A DNA stretch of 64,000 bases from Vibrio gazogenes. GTDB taxonomy: Bacteria > Pseudomonadota > Gammaproteobacteria > Enterobacterales > Vibrionaceae. Shown here piece after piece: positions 9,208 through 18,000 of the stretch. The notes beneath the pieces were generated by a model that saw nothing but the letters and a program-made list of their open reading frames with translations, was not told the DNA's origin and did not search any database. Each line of letters begins with the position of its first letter. The first letter of the stretch is position 1. The position numbers and the translations under genes were made by a program. The stretch covers positions 744,001 to 808,000 of the forward strand of contig NZ_CP018836.1 in NCBI RefSeq assembly GCF_002196515.1, given 5' to 3'.

Positions 9208-9268
9208 TCTCATACTCCTCACACGTTGTACTTTTATTAAGGCTTGTTATATTGGCAGACACCATACA

Positions 9269-9288
9269 ACTTAAAGTTGACTTTAAGT
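9269..9288. promoter_or_regulatory. MerR-type operator palindrome
   Basis: ACTTAAAGT-TG-ACTTTAAGT is a perfect 9-bp inverted repeat with a 2-bp centre. It lies 13 bp before the MerR start codon and about 60 bp before the divergent DUF2938 gene. MerR regulators bind such palindromes inside stretched promoter spacers, so this is a strong operator candidate for both genes. Confidence 0.65.
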
Positions 9289-9301
9289 CATAGGATATTT
9301 T

Positions 9302-9691
9302 ATGGATATTGCTGACGTGTCTCGAGAATCGGGATTAACCCCATCAACGCTAAGATATTACGAAAAAATCGGACTGATCCGCTCCAATGGCAGAAAAGGA
9401 TTGAGGCGACAATATGCCCCGAAAATTTTGAATCAATTGAATATTATTTCACTCGGACGGATGGCGGGATTATCGCTCAATGAAATCGCCACAATGTTTG
9501 ACACTGCGGATGATTTAGCGATTGACCGAAATTTGCTCATGCAAAAAGCGGTAGAAATTGATATTCAGATCAAACGCCTGAAAATTGTACGAGATAGTCT
9601 TAAGCATGTGGCAACTTGCCCGCAGTCATCGCATTTAGACTGTTCATCATTTCAAAAACTAATGAAATCAGTGAAGCGTTATTTGTCTTGA
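9302..9691 (+). CDS. MerR-family transcriptional regulator
   Basis: This 129-residue regulator has the MerR winged helix-turn-helix at residues 1-70 (DIADVSRESGLTPSTLRYYEK, then GLRRQYAP, then ISLGRMAGLSLNEI). A helical dimerisation segment follows (about 80-115). The C-terminal tail has two cysteines (CPQSSHLDC) that could sense metal or redox, though the classic metal-binding spacing is not clear. AGGA at 9292-9295 precedes the ATG. It probably controls itself and the divergent DUF2938 gene through the palindrome between them. Its stop codon is directly abutted by a transposase remnant. Confidence 0.85.
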   Translation: MDIADVSRESGLTPSTLRYYEKIGLIRSNGRKGLRRQYAPKILNQLNIISLGRMAGLSLNEIATMFDTADDLAIDRNLLMQKAVEIDIQIKRLKIVRDSLKHVATCPQSSHLDCSSFQKLMKSVKRYLS

Positions 9692-9737
9692 GATTGGACT
9701 CTCTGCTGAGGAGATTGAATGTGGTCGAGATCGCGTA

Positions 9738-10148
9738 TTGAGATTGATGCAAAGTGCGAAAATTCAAGCTTTACGGGGTTATAAGCGCCCTAAAGTGGAT
9801 GACTCAGGGCATGAACTCATTTCGGCCCCCAATCAATGGTGGGTCAGAGACATTACGTATATTCATACACATGAGGGCTTCTTATTTTTGGCCGTTATGA
9901 TGGATTTGTATGCACGTAACATTGTGGGCTGGTCAATGTCGGAAAGAATGACAGAAGACCTTGTTCTCTCGGCGATCACCATGGCTTATTGGAAAAGAAA
10001 GCCAGAATCCATCGTTCATTTGCACTCCGATCAGGGTAGCCAATATTCGAGTCGAAAATGCCGAAAGTTACGGGAGTCGTTTAATATTGAACAAAGTATG
10101 AGTCGACGTGGAAACTGCCATGATAACACCTCCCAAAGTTCCTTTTGA
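9738..10148 (+). pseudogene. IS3-family transposase (OrfB) remnant
   Basis: This fragment of about 136 residues belongs to an IS3-family DDE integrase. Visible are the RVLRLM segment, the first catalytic Asp in WVRDITYI (residue about 39), MDLYARNIVGWSM, the second Asp in LHSDQGSQYSS (about 98), and SRRGNCHDN. A full OrfB is about 270-290 residues, so the N-terminal helix-turn-helix part is missing. The catalytic Glu expected just after NCHDN is also absent: the frame reads SQSSF then stops, as if a GAA codon had been lost. The frame stays open upstream to about 9690, immediately after the MerR stop. No OrfA, inverted repeats or target duplication was recognised. It is inactive and marks an old insertion at the border of the biosynthetic locus. 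Confidence 0.8.
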
Positions 10149-10417
10149 TAGATATCAGTGGAACCAAAACATCTTTACAACTTCAGCGTATATTATCAGA
10201 GACGGATTGATTCGCATCCTGCTCATGTAACCCTAAAAAATATTCATAGATTTTTCACACTAATATGGATGTATCTAAATTTGATAAACTAAATTATACG
10301 TCATATTTCGCTGCTGATATTTTAGCATATCTTAAATAATGCAATCGAGAATAAATATGTTGTTAATTTAAAAAACTAATCAACACTATCCAAATCAATG
10401 CTCAATCACATTTTAAA
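10149..10417. other. AT-rich spacer at the end of the biosynthetic operon
   Basis: This stretch of about 270 bp lies between the transposase remnant and the 3' end of the thioesterase gene. It is AT-rich and contains no gene and no clear terminator with a T-run. It is presumably the left limit of the biosynthetic locus. Confidence 0.5.
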
Positions 10418-11185
10418 TTAAAAATTTAATTTATCACTTATAATTTCGCTCATTAAATTCAATATCTCTTTCTCATAATTAAATATATAAAAATGAGATC
10501 CACTATATATTTTATAATTAAATTCATTTAATGTATGTATATTCCAAGCCAGCAATTCTGATTGACTTGCTAGTAAATCTTTATCTGCACCTAATATCAT
10601 TAATGGAATATCTAGAGGCTCAGAATTTATATATGTATATGATTCATCTAATAAAAAATCATTGCGCATAATAGGCAATAGTATGTTTAGTAGATCATCA
10701 TCATCTAAAATAAATGAAGGTGTACCATCAAATGTCTTTAATGTACGAACAAGATCTGATTTTGATTGACTGGAAATTTTATCATATTGGCGTGGTAAAT
10801 GAGGGGCTCGCTTCGCAGAAAAAATCATGTGCTCAGCCATTCTGAGACTTTTATTTCTTATCTCTTTCATTAATTCAAAGCAAACTAAGCACCCTAAACT
10901 ATGCCCAAAGCATAGATATGGTTTGTCTAAAAAACGTTGGATTGCTCCTAAAAGCCCATTAACTAAGCTGGGCATATGAACAATGTGTTCTTCATTCATG
11001 CGTTCAGCACGCCCAGGAAGCTGAACAATATAAACTTCAACATTATTTCTCTCAATTAAAGCTTCTGCCCATTTCCTATATCCCTGTGCTGTACCACCAG
11101 CATGTGGAAAAATGAACATTCTTTTTCCAGCATTTTTATTTTTCTTAGGGCAATATAGCCATTTATCATCTATGTCTAAATTCAT
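10418..11185 (-). CDS. Type II thioesterase (alpha/beta hydrolase) of the PKS/NRPS locus
   Basis: This 255-residue stand-alone thioesterase is of the type that removes wrong or stalled acyl groups from carrier proteins. The fold is shown by FIFPHAGGTAQGYR near residue 25-37 (oxyanion hole), the nucleophile elbow GHSLG (Ser96), an Asp near 201-203 and the catalytic His in SGSHFYIF (His231). It resembles GrsT/RifR-type editing enzymes in size and motifs. It is the last gene of the leftward locus, 59 bp after the threonyl-tRNA synthetase. No thioesterase domain is fused to the terminal NRPS, so this protein could conceivably help release the product, although editing is the normal role of the family. 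Confidence 0.9.
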   Translation of the reverse strand: MNLDIDDKWLYCPKKNKNAGKRMFIFPHAGGTAQGYRKWAEALIERNNVEVYIVQLPGRAERMNEEHIVHMPSLVNGLLGAIQRFLDKPYLCFGHSLGCLVCFELMKEIRNKSLRMAEHMIFSAKRAPHLPRQYDKISSQSKSDLVRTLKTFDGTPSFILDDDDLLNILLPIMRNDFLLDESYTYINSEPLDIPLMILGADKDLLASQSELLAWNIHTLNEFNYKIYSGSHFYIFNYEKEILNLMSEIISDKLNF

Positions 11186-11244
11186 ATTTTAAACCTAAAA
11201 AATTATTACCTAAGAGACAGCTAGGCCTCTTAGGTAGAATATAC

Positions 11245-13200
11245 TTATACAGCCATTAATTGATTATCTAAAGCAACTAACGGGGAACGACGCTTCAATT
11301 TAATATCATCAAAAATAATATCAATCAATTTTGTAACATCTATTCTGCCTAAATCTTCACCAGTGTTAATACGCAGAGATACTTGATTATTTTCAACTTC
11401 AGCATCACCAACAACAACTAGATAAGGAATTTTTTTCAGCGTATTCTCACGAATTTTATACCCAATTTTTTCATTGCGAATATCTAATTTAGCTTTAATT
11501 CCTTGTTCCTTAAATGTTTCATATAATGCCTGACAATAATCTGATTGCTTCTCAGAAATATTCATAATGACAAGCTGATGTGGAGACAGCCATGTTGGCA
11601 ACGCACCTGCATAATGTTCAATCAGAATGGCAATGAAGCGCTCGACCGACCCTAACATTGCTCGATGTAGCATTACTGGTACTTCTTTATTGCCTTCTTC
11701 ATTAATAAAACTAGCTCCCAGACGTTCAGGAACCATGTAATCTAACTGAACAGTTCCACATTGCCATTCACGTCCCATACGATCTTTCAAATGAAACTCA
11801 ACTTTAGGCCCATAAAACGCCCCTTCTCCCGGCAGTATTTCGTACTCAAAACCCGCTTTTGTAACAGCATCCTGTAACATCGCTTCAGCTCGATCCCAAA
11901 CGTCATCTGAACCTATTCTCTTTTCCGGACGCGTCGCAATTTTTATCGATATATTTTTTTCTTCAAAACCGAAATCCTGATATACCTGAAATACCTGAGA
12001 AGTGAATAAAGCAACTTCAGAAAGAATTTGTTTCTCTTGGCAGAAAATATGTCCGTCATCCTGAACCATTGACCTGACACGCATCAAACCGCGTAAACTA
12101 CCAGATGGTTCATAGCGGTGGCAGCATCCAAACTCAGCGTACCGGATCGGTAAATCTTTATAACTTTTCAGACCATCATTAAAAACCTGAATATGGCAGG
12201 GACAATTCATAGGTTTTACTGCATATTCTCTCCCATCAATATGAGTTACAAACATATTTTCAGAATACTTATCCGAATGCCCAGATTTCTTCCATAAATT
12301 CTTGTCAACTAACTGTGGTGTATGAATTTCATCATAGTTAAATGTTTCTAACCGTTCACTTACATAATTGACAATTGTCTTATTAAGCCGCCATCCTCTC
12401 GGATGCCAGAAAACCATCCCCGGGGCTTCTTCCTGCATATGAAAAAGGTCAAGTCGTCGGCCAATATTCCGGTGATCATTCTTCTCTGACTCTTTTAATG
12501 CATGTAAATACCCATCCAGTTCATCCTGAGTATTCCAGGCCGTACCATAAATACGCTGCAATGACTGTTTGCTTGAATCACCTCTCCAGTATGCACTGGA
12601 CACTCTCAGCAGTTTGAAGTGGCGTAAGAAACGAGTGTTTGGTACGTGAGGTCCCCGGCACATATCTATATATTCTTCATGAATATATAGATTCACATGG
12701 GTTATGCTTTCATCCAGTTCTTGGATAATTTCCACTTTATAGGGTTCATTCCGTTCGGTGAATACTTGAATCGCTTCATCTACAGTGACTCTTTTCCGAA
12801 TAACATCATAATTTTTCTTCACTAACTTTTGGATAAGCGCTTCAATCGTTTCTACATCATCTGTCGTAAAGGGCTCATGCTCAACATCATAGTAAAAACC
12901 ATCTTGAATAACTGGGCCAATTGCCATTTTAGCCTCTGGATATAACTGCTTAACGGCTTGACCTATCATGTGGGCAAATGAATGGCGAATTATTTCAATT
13001 CCTTCAGGATCCTTATCTTTGATCAAACGCACCGTTGAATCACCGGTAATCAGTTCACAGAGATCGACCAATTGATCATTCACCTGCCCGGCAACTGCAG
13101 ATTTAGCTAAACTTGGGCTGATACTTCTAGCAATATCCAAAACTGAGACTGGCTCCTGGAATGCTCTTTTTTCTCCATTGGGAAATGTGATAACAGGCAT
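11245..13200 (-). CDS. thrS2: Second threonyl-tRNA synthetase, probable self-resistance copy
   Basis: This complete class II threonyl-tRNA synthetase has 651 residues: TGS domain 1-60, editing domain 65-225, catalytic core 245-535, anticodon domain 540-640. Editing residues His73, His77, Cys181 and His185 and zinc ligands Cys333, His384 and His512 are present, as is the QCGT active-site Cys481. Aligned from memory with the E. coli enzyme, several residues near the hydrophobic pocket known from borrelidin studies differ. These are Ser306 (Thr307), Ser309 (Trp310), Cys335 (Gly336), Tyr488-Met489 (Phe487-Ser488) and Val490 (Leu489). A housekeeping copy presumably exists elsewhere. Its place between a P450 and a type II thioesterase in a PKS/NRPS operon argues that it protects the producer. 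The enzymatic assignment is certain; resistance is inference. Confidence 0.95.
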   Translation of the reverse strand: MPVITFPNGEKRAFQEPVSVLDIARSISPSLAKSAVAGQVNDQLVDLCELITGDSTVRLIKDKDPEGIEIIRHSFAHMIGQAVKQLYPEAKMAIGPVIQDGFYYDVEHEPFTTDDVETIEALIQKLVKKNYDVIRKRVTVDEAIQVFTERNEPYKVEIIQELDESITHVNLYIHEEYIDMCRGPHVPNTRFLRHFKLLRVSSAYWRGDSSKQSLQRIYGTAWNTQDELDGYLHALKESEKNDHRNIGRRLDLFHMQEEAPGMVFWHPRGWRLNKTIVNYVSERLETFNYDEIHTPQLVDKNLWKKSGHSDKYSENMFVTHIDGREYAVKPMNCPCHIQVFNDGLKSYKDLPIRYAEFGCCHRYEPSGSLRGLMRVRSMVQDDGHIFCQEKQILSEVALFTSQVFQVYQDFGFEEKNISIKIATRPEKRIGSDDVWDRAEAMLQDAVTKAGFEYEILPGEGAFYGPKVEFHLKDRMGREWQCGTVQLDYMVPERLGASFINEEGNKEVPVMLHRAMLGSVERFIAILIEHYAGALPTWLSPHQLVIMNISEKQSDYCQALYETFKEQGIKAKLDIRNEKIGYKIRENTLKKIPYLVVVGDAEVENNQVSLRINTGEDLGRIDVTKLIDIIFDDIKLKRRSPLVALDNQLMAV

Positions 13201-13670
13201 GATTTTAAATTTCCTTCAATAAAAACTATGATAAAGACAGAATAAATATCTAATTTATATAATAACGCAGGGTTTTATATTAGACATTCTTAGTAAAGTT
13301 CATTCTTAATAAAGTATCTAATCCATAAAATAGGAAGTCACAACCATTTAACAGCAATAGTCGTACTACAGTGAAGCCAGTTTCTTCCGGCCCACAAAAT
13401 CAATTATAAACTCAACAAACAATATGAGTTTTATCATTTGTAATTCAGATAACTCTTATATCAGAACAAATAGGATACAACTCAAGCCACCAACCATTAC
13501 TGACAAAACTACCACTAATGTCTCATAAAAATTAGAAACATTTATATTTCATTCGAAGAACTTACAAGCCTAACATCAAATGAGAAGACTTCCAATTTAT
13601 GATGAATCTAACAGTCTATACCAAATTGAAGTCAATTGGGATATTCTTTATCTTCATAATGATTCATGCT
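13201..13670. promoter_or_regulatory. 470-bp AT-rich region upstream of the threonyl-tRNA synthetase gene
   Basis: This non-coding stretch separates the P450 stop from the synthetase start, the largest gap inside the biosynthetic locus, so the synthetase probably has its own promoter here. It contains a tandem 16-bp repeat at 13285-13316 and a GAAGG-like ribosome binding site just before the start codon. I see no small gene and no recognisable T-box. Confidence 0.5.
13285..13316. repeat. Tandem 16-bp repeat upstream of thrS2
   Basis: CATTCTTAGTAAAGTT (13285-13300) is followed directly by CATTCTTAATAAAGTA (13301-13316), 14 of 16 bases identical, about 85-115 bp before the synthetase start. 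A tandem site of one and a half helical turns could be a binding site for a regulator, or part of the promoter. Confidence 0.5.
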
Positions 13671-14885
13671 TTACCAGTGAGCAATTAGATTATTCAATAT
13701 ACGTCTTGTAAACTGTAATGACCAATTCGGCTGTTCAACATCATCTAAAGAAAGGTGAGGCAATCTCTTTAATATCGTATTAATTGCAATAGCCGATTCA
13801 ACACGGGAAAGTTGTGCCCCTAAGCAAAGGTGGGCACCACCACCAAATGAGATTGGACGAATATTTTCCCGGTAAATATCAAAAACATCCGGGTTGGAAT
13901 AAACCTCTTCATCTCTGTTTGCTGAGGAAAGAACAAGGATAACTGTTTCTCCTTTTTTTATCATTTGACCATCGATAGATGTGTCTTCTAAAGCAGTTCT
14001 CGCGGCTATCTGCACCGGAGGCTCATATCGTAACGCCTCTTCAATTGCATTAACGGTTAATGAAGGGTCAGCTTTAATTTCATCAAGGCTCTCCTTGTGA
14101 CGGAACAAGAGTAGCAGAGCATTGGAGATAAGTGATGTTGTAGTCTCATAACCTGCCCCCAGTGTTAACATAATGTTGGCGACAAGTTCATCGTCAGATA
14201 ATATATCACCATCTTCGCGGGCATGAACCATATGGGTAATTAAGTCGTCTTTAGGAGATACCCGACGTTCATCACACAACCCTTTAATATAGGCACTTAA
14301 CTCAATAACATCCTGATTTACTTCATCAAGTTCCTCACGAGAGACAGGTTTCAAATCCAACAACCGGCTGGGAATCCGACTGACAAAGAAATCCATATCA
14401 GCTTCCGCATCAATCCCTAACATTTTGCAGATGACCATCAACGGAAGCCTTTCGGCATAGTTTCTCATAATATCCATACTGCCTTCTGCCTCAACCCTAT
14501 CAATCAGCATATTGGCTGTTTCTTCAATCATGGGCTGTAACTTCTTGATTGAACTGGAAACAAAAGCTTTCATAATGAGCTTCCGTAGTCTGGTGTGTGC
14601 AGGGGGATTAGACATTAGAACCTGTAAATTAATCATCTTCAATGCTGGTTCATCTGCTATTTTTGTATTCAGTTGTTTTTCGAGTACTGCACCGAAGTTT
14701 TTGCCAAAAAATTTATTCCTCAATACATCTTCTATATCTTTATGACGAGTCACCAACCAAAATCCCAATGGAGAATAATGTATTGGATCTTCACTTCTTA
14801 AGCATCGATAAAACGGATATGGGTTATATAAAAAATCTTTATCTGTCGGGTTAAAAATCAATTCATTCAGAATTTGAGTATTCAT
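13671..14885 (-). CDS. Cytochrome P450 tailoring enzyme
   Basis: This soluble bacterial class I cytochrome P450 of 404 residues is expected to hydroxylate or epoxidise the pathway product with electrons from ferredoxin partners not seen in the window. Signatures are the I-helix GAGYETTT (243-250), the K-helix ExxR (Glu283, Arg286), and the heme loop FGGGAHLCLG with ligand Cys354; NPPAHTRLR marks the C helix. I set the start at 14885 because AGAGGA lies 6 nt upstream and the protein then begins at the usual place; an upstream ATG at 14930 would add 15 residues without a good ribosome binding site. It lies 135 bp downstream of the terminal NRPS in the same direction, so it is probably a post-assembly oxidase. 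Confidence 0.92.
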   Translation of the reverse strand: MNTQILNELIFNPTDKDFLYNPYPFYRCLRSEDPIHYSPLGFWLVTRHKDIEDVLRNKFFGKNFGAVLEKQLNTKIADEPALKMINLQVLMSNPPAHTRLRKLIMKAFVSSSIKKLQPMIEETANMLIDRVEAEGSMDIMRNYAERLPLMVICKMLGIDAEADMDFFVSRIPSRLLDLKPVSREELDEVNQDVIELSAYIKGLCDERRVSPKDDLITHMVHAREDGDILSDDELVANIMLTLGAGYETTTSLISNALLLLFRHKESLDEIKADPSLTVNAIEEALRYEPPVQIAARTALEDTSIDGQMIKKGETVILVLSSANRDEEVYSNPDVFDIYRENIRPISFGGGAHLCLGAQLSRVESAIAINTILKRLPHLSLDDVEQPNWSLQFTRRILNNLIAHW

Positions 14886-15020
14886 AGTGTTCCTCTTATT
14901 GTCATCATCAATAAATTTACTATTATTCATGCTTTGAATGATTGCTGAATATCTCTCACCCCATCCTTTTGGTTCAGATGAATAATGAAAGATATCAACT
15001 TTCTGGATTATCTGGATTTA

Positions 15021-18000
15021 TCAATCAAATATTTTGGTATCAGCTAAATGCTCAACCTCCTCTACTGATAAAATAGATAATATATCTTTATATTTTTCCA
15101 TTACTTTATTAAGAGATTCCGGGTTATAACTATTTCTGTCATAACGTATATAGGCTTGTATGGTTTCATCTTGAGGAATTAAAGAAATATGCAGCGGTGA
15201 TGCTCCCGGCTGCCGATGGAACCAATGTGATGAATTTAAACTGTCTACTTCACTGGTTTCTTCAGAGAACTTCTGGAATACCAGAATCGGCTGACTGGAA
15301 TAATGAGTCTCTTCCGGCAGTTGGCTACAATCCTGAATAACCATTGGCCCAACATATTTATGTTCTTCCATAGAAATCTGATTGAGATGTAATGCTTTTA
15401 GCCACACCGATTTTTCATGGTGTGGAGACATTTGAATCCGGACAGGTAAAGCCTGGAAGAAAGAGCCCACCATCTGATCACAGCCATCCAGCTCCGACGG
15501 ACGCCCAGCAACAACAGTAGCAAAAAGTACATCATCCTCATGCGAGTAGAATCTGAGTAACAATGCCCAGGCCGCCTGAAAAATAACATTCAATGTAACT
15601 TGCTGAGTCCGTGCAAATTTTTCCAACTGGTTCAGACAAAACGAATCCAATAACTCAATCGTATAATATGCAGGGAGAAAATCATGTGAGTTCTGGTCAT
15701 CTGAAGACTGCTTCATCAATGCAGGATAAGGTGTATATTGTTCTTTCCCTGCTAAATAGTCTTGCCAGTACTTTCGGCTGTCTCTCTGATCTGCAACTTT
15801 GTCTTGTAGCCATTGGATATAACGGTAATAAGGATATCCTGGTGTCACATCCGGCTGTCGTTGACTTGCAAACTGGTCGTAAAACGATACTAATTCACGC
15901 CTAATGATATCAACGGACCAACCATCCAATAGAGCATGATGGAAACTCCATATCATTTTATACGAGGAAGCAGAAAACCGAATCAACTGGACACGTAATA
16001 AAGGCGCTTTTTCGAAGAAGAAGCCTGAGTGCCTATCTTCATCGAGCCAGCGTTCAAAGCTTTGTTCTTGCTCAGATTGCTCCAGACCGGACCAATCAAG
16101 CTCCTGAAACGGCAGAACGATTTCTTGATGAACCAATTGCAATTTTTCGCCGGAATCCGACATCAGGAAACTAGTTCTTAAGATATCATGCCTTTGAACA
16201 ACACTATCCCAGGCCTGTTTCAATGCCTGAACATTAATCTTATCCAGCTCAGCAATATATTGAACGATCAAACGCTCGACAGTAGAGCATTCCACCACAC
16301 CCAGCTCTTGCAGAAAAGCATCCTGTAAAGACGCTAATGGATAAACAGACTCAATTGAATCCGCTTTCCCGGTATCGATATAGTCTTCAACCCGATATCC
16401 TGAATTAGGAATTTCCGCTATTTTTACCTGAAAATCTGAGGTCATGGGTACAGTAGTATGCTCAGAAATGAAATAAGCTAGTTCAGCAATATTCTGATAT
16501 TCAAAAAGATCTTTCATAGCAATGCTATAACCTGATTGCCTCATCCGGGAAACAACTTTCAATGCAATAATCGAATCACCGCCTGAAGCAAAAAAGTTGT
16601 CATAGATCCCGACTTCTGATTTACCAAGTACCTGCTGCCATATTTCTGCCAGCTCCTGTTCTAATACCGAATCTGGAGCAGTATAAACTGTTTCTGAAGG
16701 CCCACTCTCCGGAACCATCAATATCAGCTTCTGACGATCAACTTTCCCCGTTTGCGCCAAAGGGAATTCATCAATCGCAAAGAACAGGGAAGGAACCATA
16801 TACTTAGGAAGCAACTCATACAAATGATGCCGAATACCTTCCTGCCAGGAATCCTGCTGCATTGAAAGAATAACGTAAGCGACCAAACGACTATTCCCTT
16901 GTTCATCGGTCTGTGCAACAACAACTGCATCCTGAATATGATCAAGACAGCGCATGACACTCTCAATTTCACCCAACTCAATACGGTAACCACGGATTTT
17001 GACCTGAAAATCACTTCTGCCCAGATACTCAATGCGGCCATCAGGGAGGTAACGGACTAAATCCCCGGTTTTATATAGCTTTTTCCCCTTTTGGTGATTC
17101 CATCGGTCTGGAATGAATCGTTCATCGGTTAAATCCTGGCGATGCAAGTAACCCAGAGAAACACCGTTCCCTCCCAGATAAAGCTCTCCTGAAACACCAA
17201 TAGGAACAGGATTCAAATCAGCATTCAGAATATAAGCCGACGTATTGTTGATAGGACGACCAATTGTCGGTTCCCGCTTTTCATCTTTAGGAACCCATTC
17301 ATAAGTTGAGTAGGTAGTATCTTCACTCGGCCCGTACAGGTTATAAACTCTCTCGATATGAGGTAAGGCATAAAGCTGCCCAACCAAATGGCGAACTAGT
17401 GGCTCTCCTGCCAGATTTACGATTTTGACCGATTCAGGAATAGCATGATGTTGTAATAGTGCTGTCACCGCAGAAGGGACTGAATTGATCAAAGTCACCG
17501 ACTCGCGCCACGGAGACTCAGGTAGTTGCAATGCATCTTCTACTAAAATAATCGATCCACCGGAAATCAAAGTGAAGAAGATTTCGTAGACTGACAGATC
17601 AAAACAAATCGAGGTTGCGGCAAGCACTCCAGATAAATCAGCCTGCTGATACTCTTGTTGTGCCCAGGCTAGTAAAGCAATCACATTTTGGTGTTGAATC
17701 ATCACACCTTTCGGGCGACCGGTAGAGCCAGAAGTAAAAATAATATGTGATAATGCACCAGCACTTAAAGATAGATTCAAATTTGTTGTCATAAACTGGC
17801 TGACGGTCTTCATGATCAAAGGATCATCTATCGCAATGACTAAATTGACCGATGCTTGTAAGTCAAGCTCAAGCTTCTCTTTTAAATGCAACTGAGATAA
17901 AACAATCACAGGAGATGAATCGTCAAGAATCGCCGCTAAACGATTCTCTGGATAAGCAGGATCCAGTGGAACATAAGCTGCACCAGCTTTTAAAATAGCT

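Noticed and set aside
13201..13670. T-box riboswitch in front of the threonyl-tRNA synthetase gene
   Set aside because: No conserved T-box bulge sequence or specifier stem is recognisable, and T-boxes are not expected in Gammaproteobacteria.
14886..14930. P450 starting 15 codons earlier
   Set aside because: There is a strong AGAGGA site before the internal ATG at 14885, and the added residues look like translated leader.
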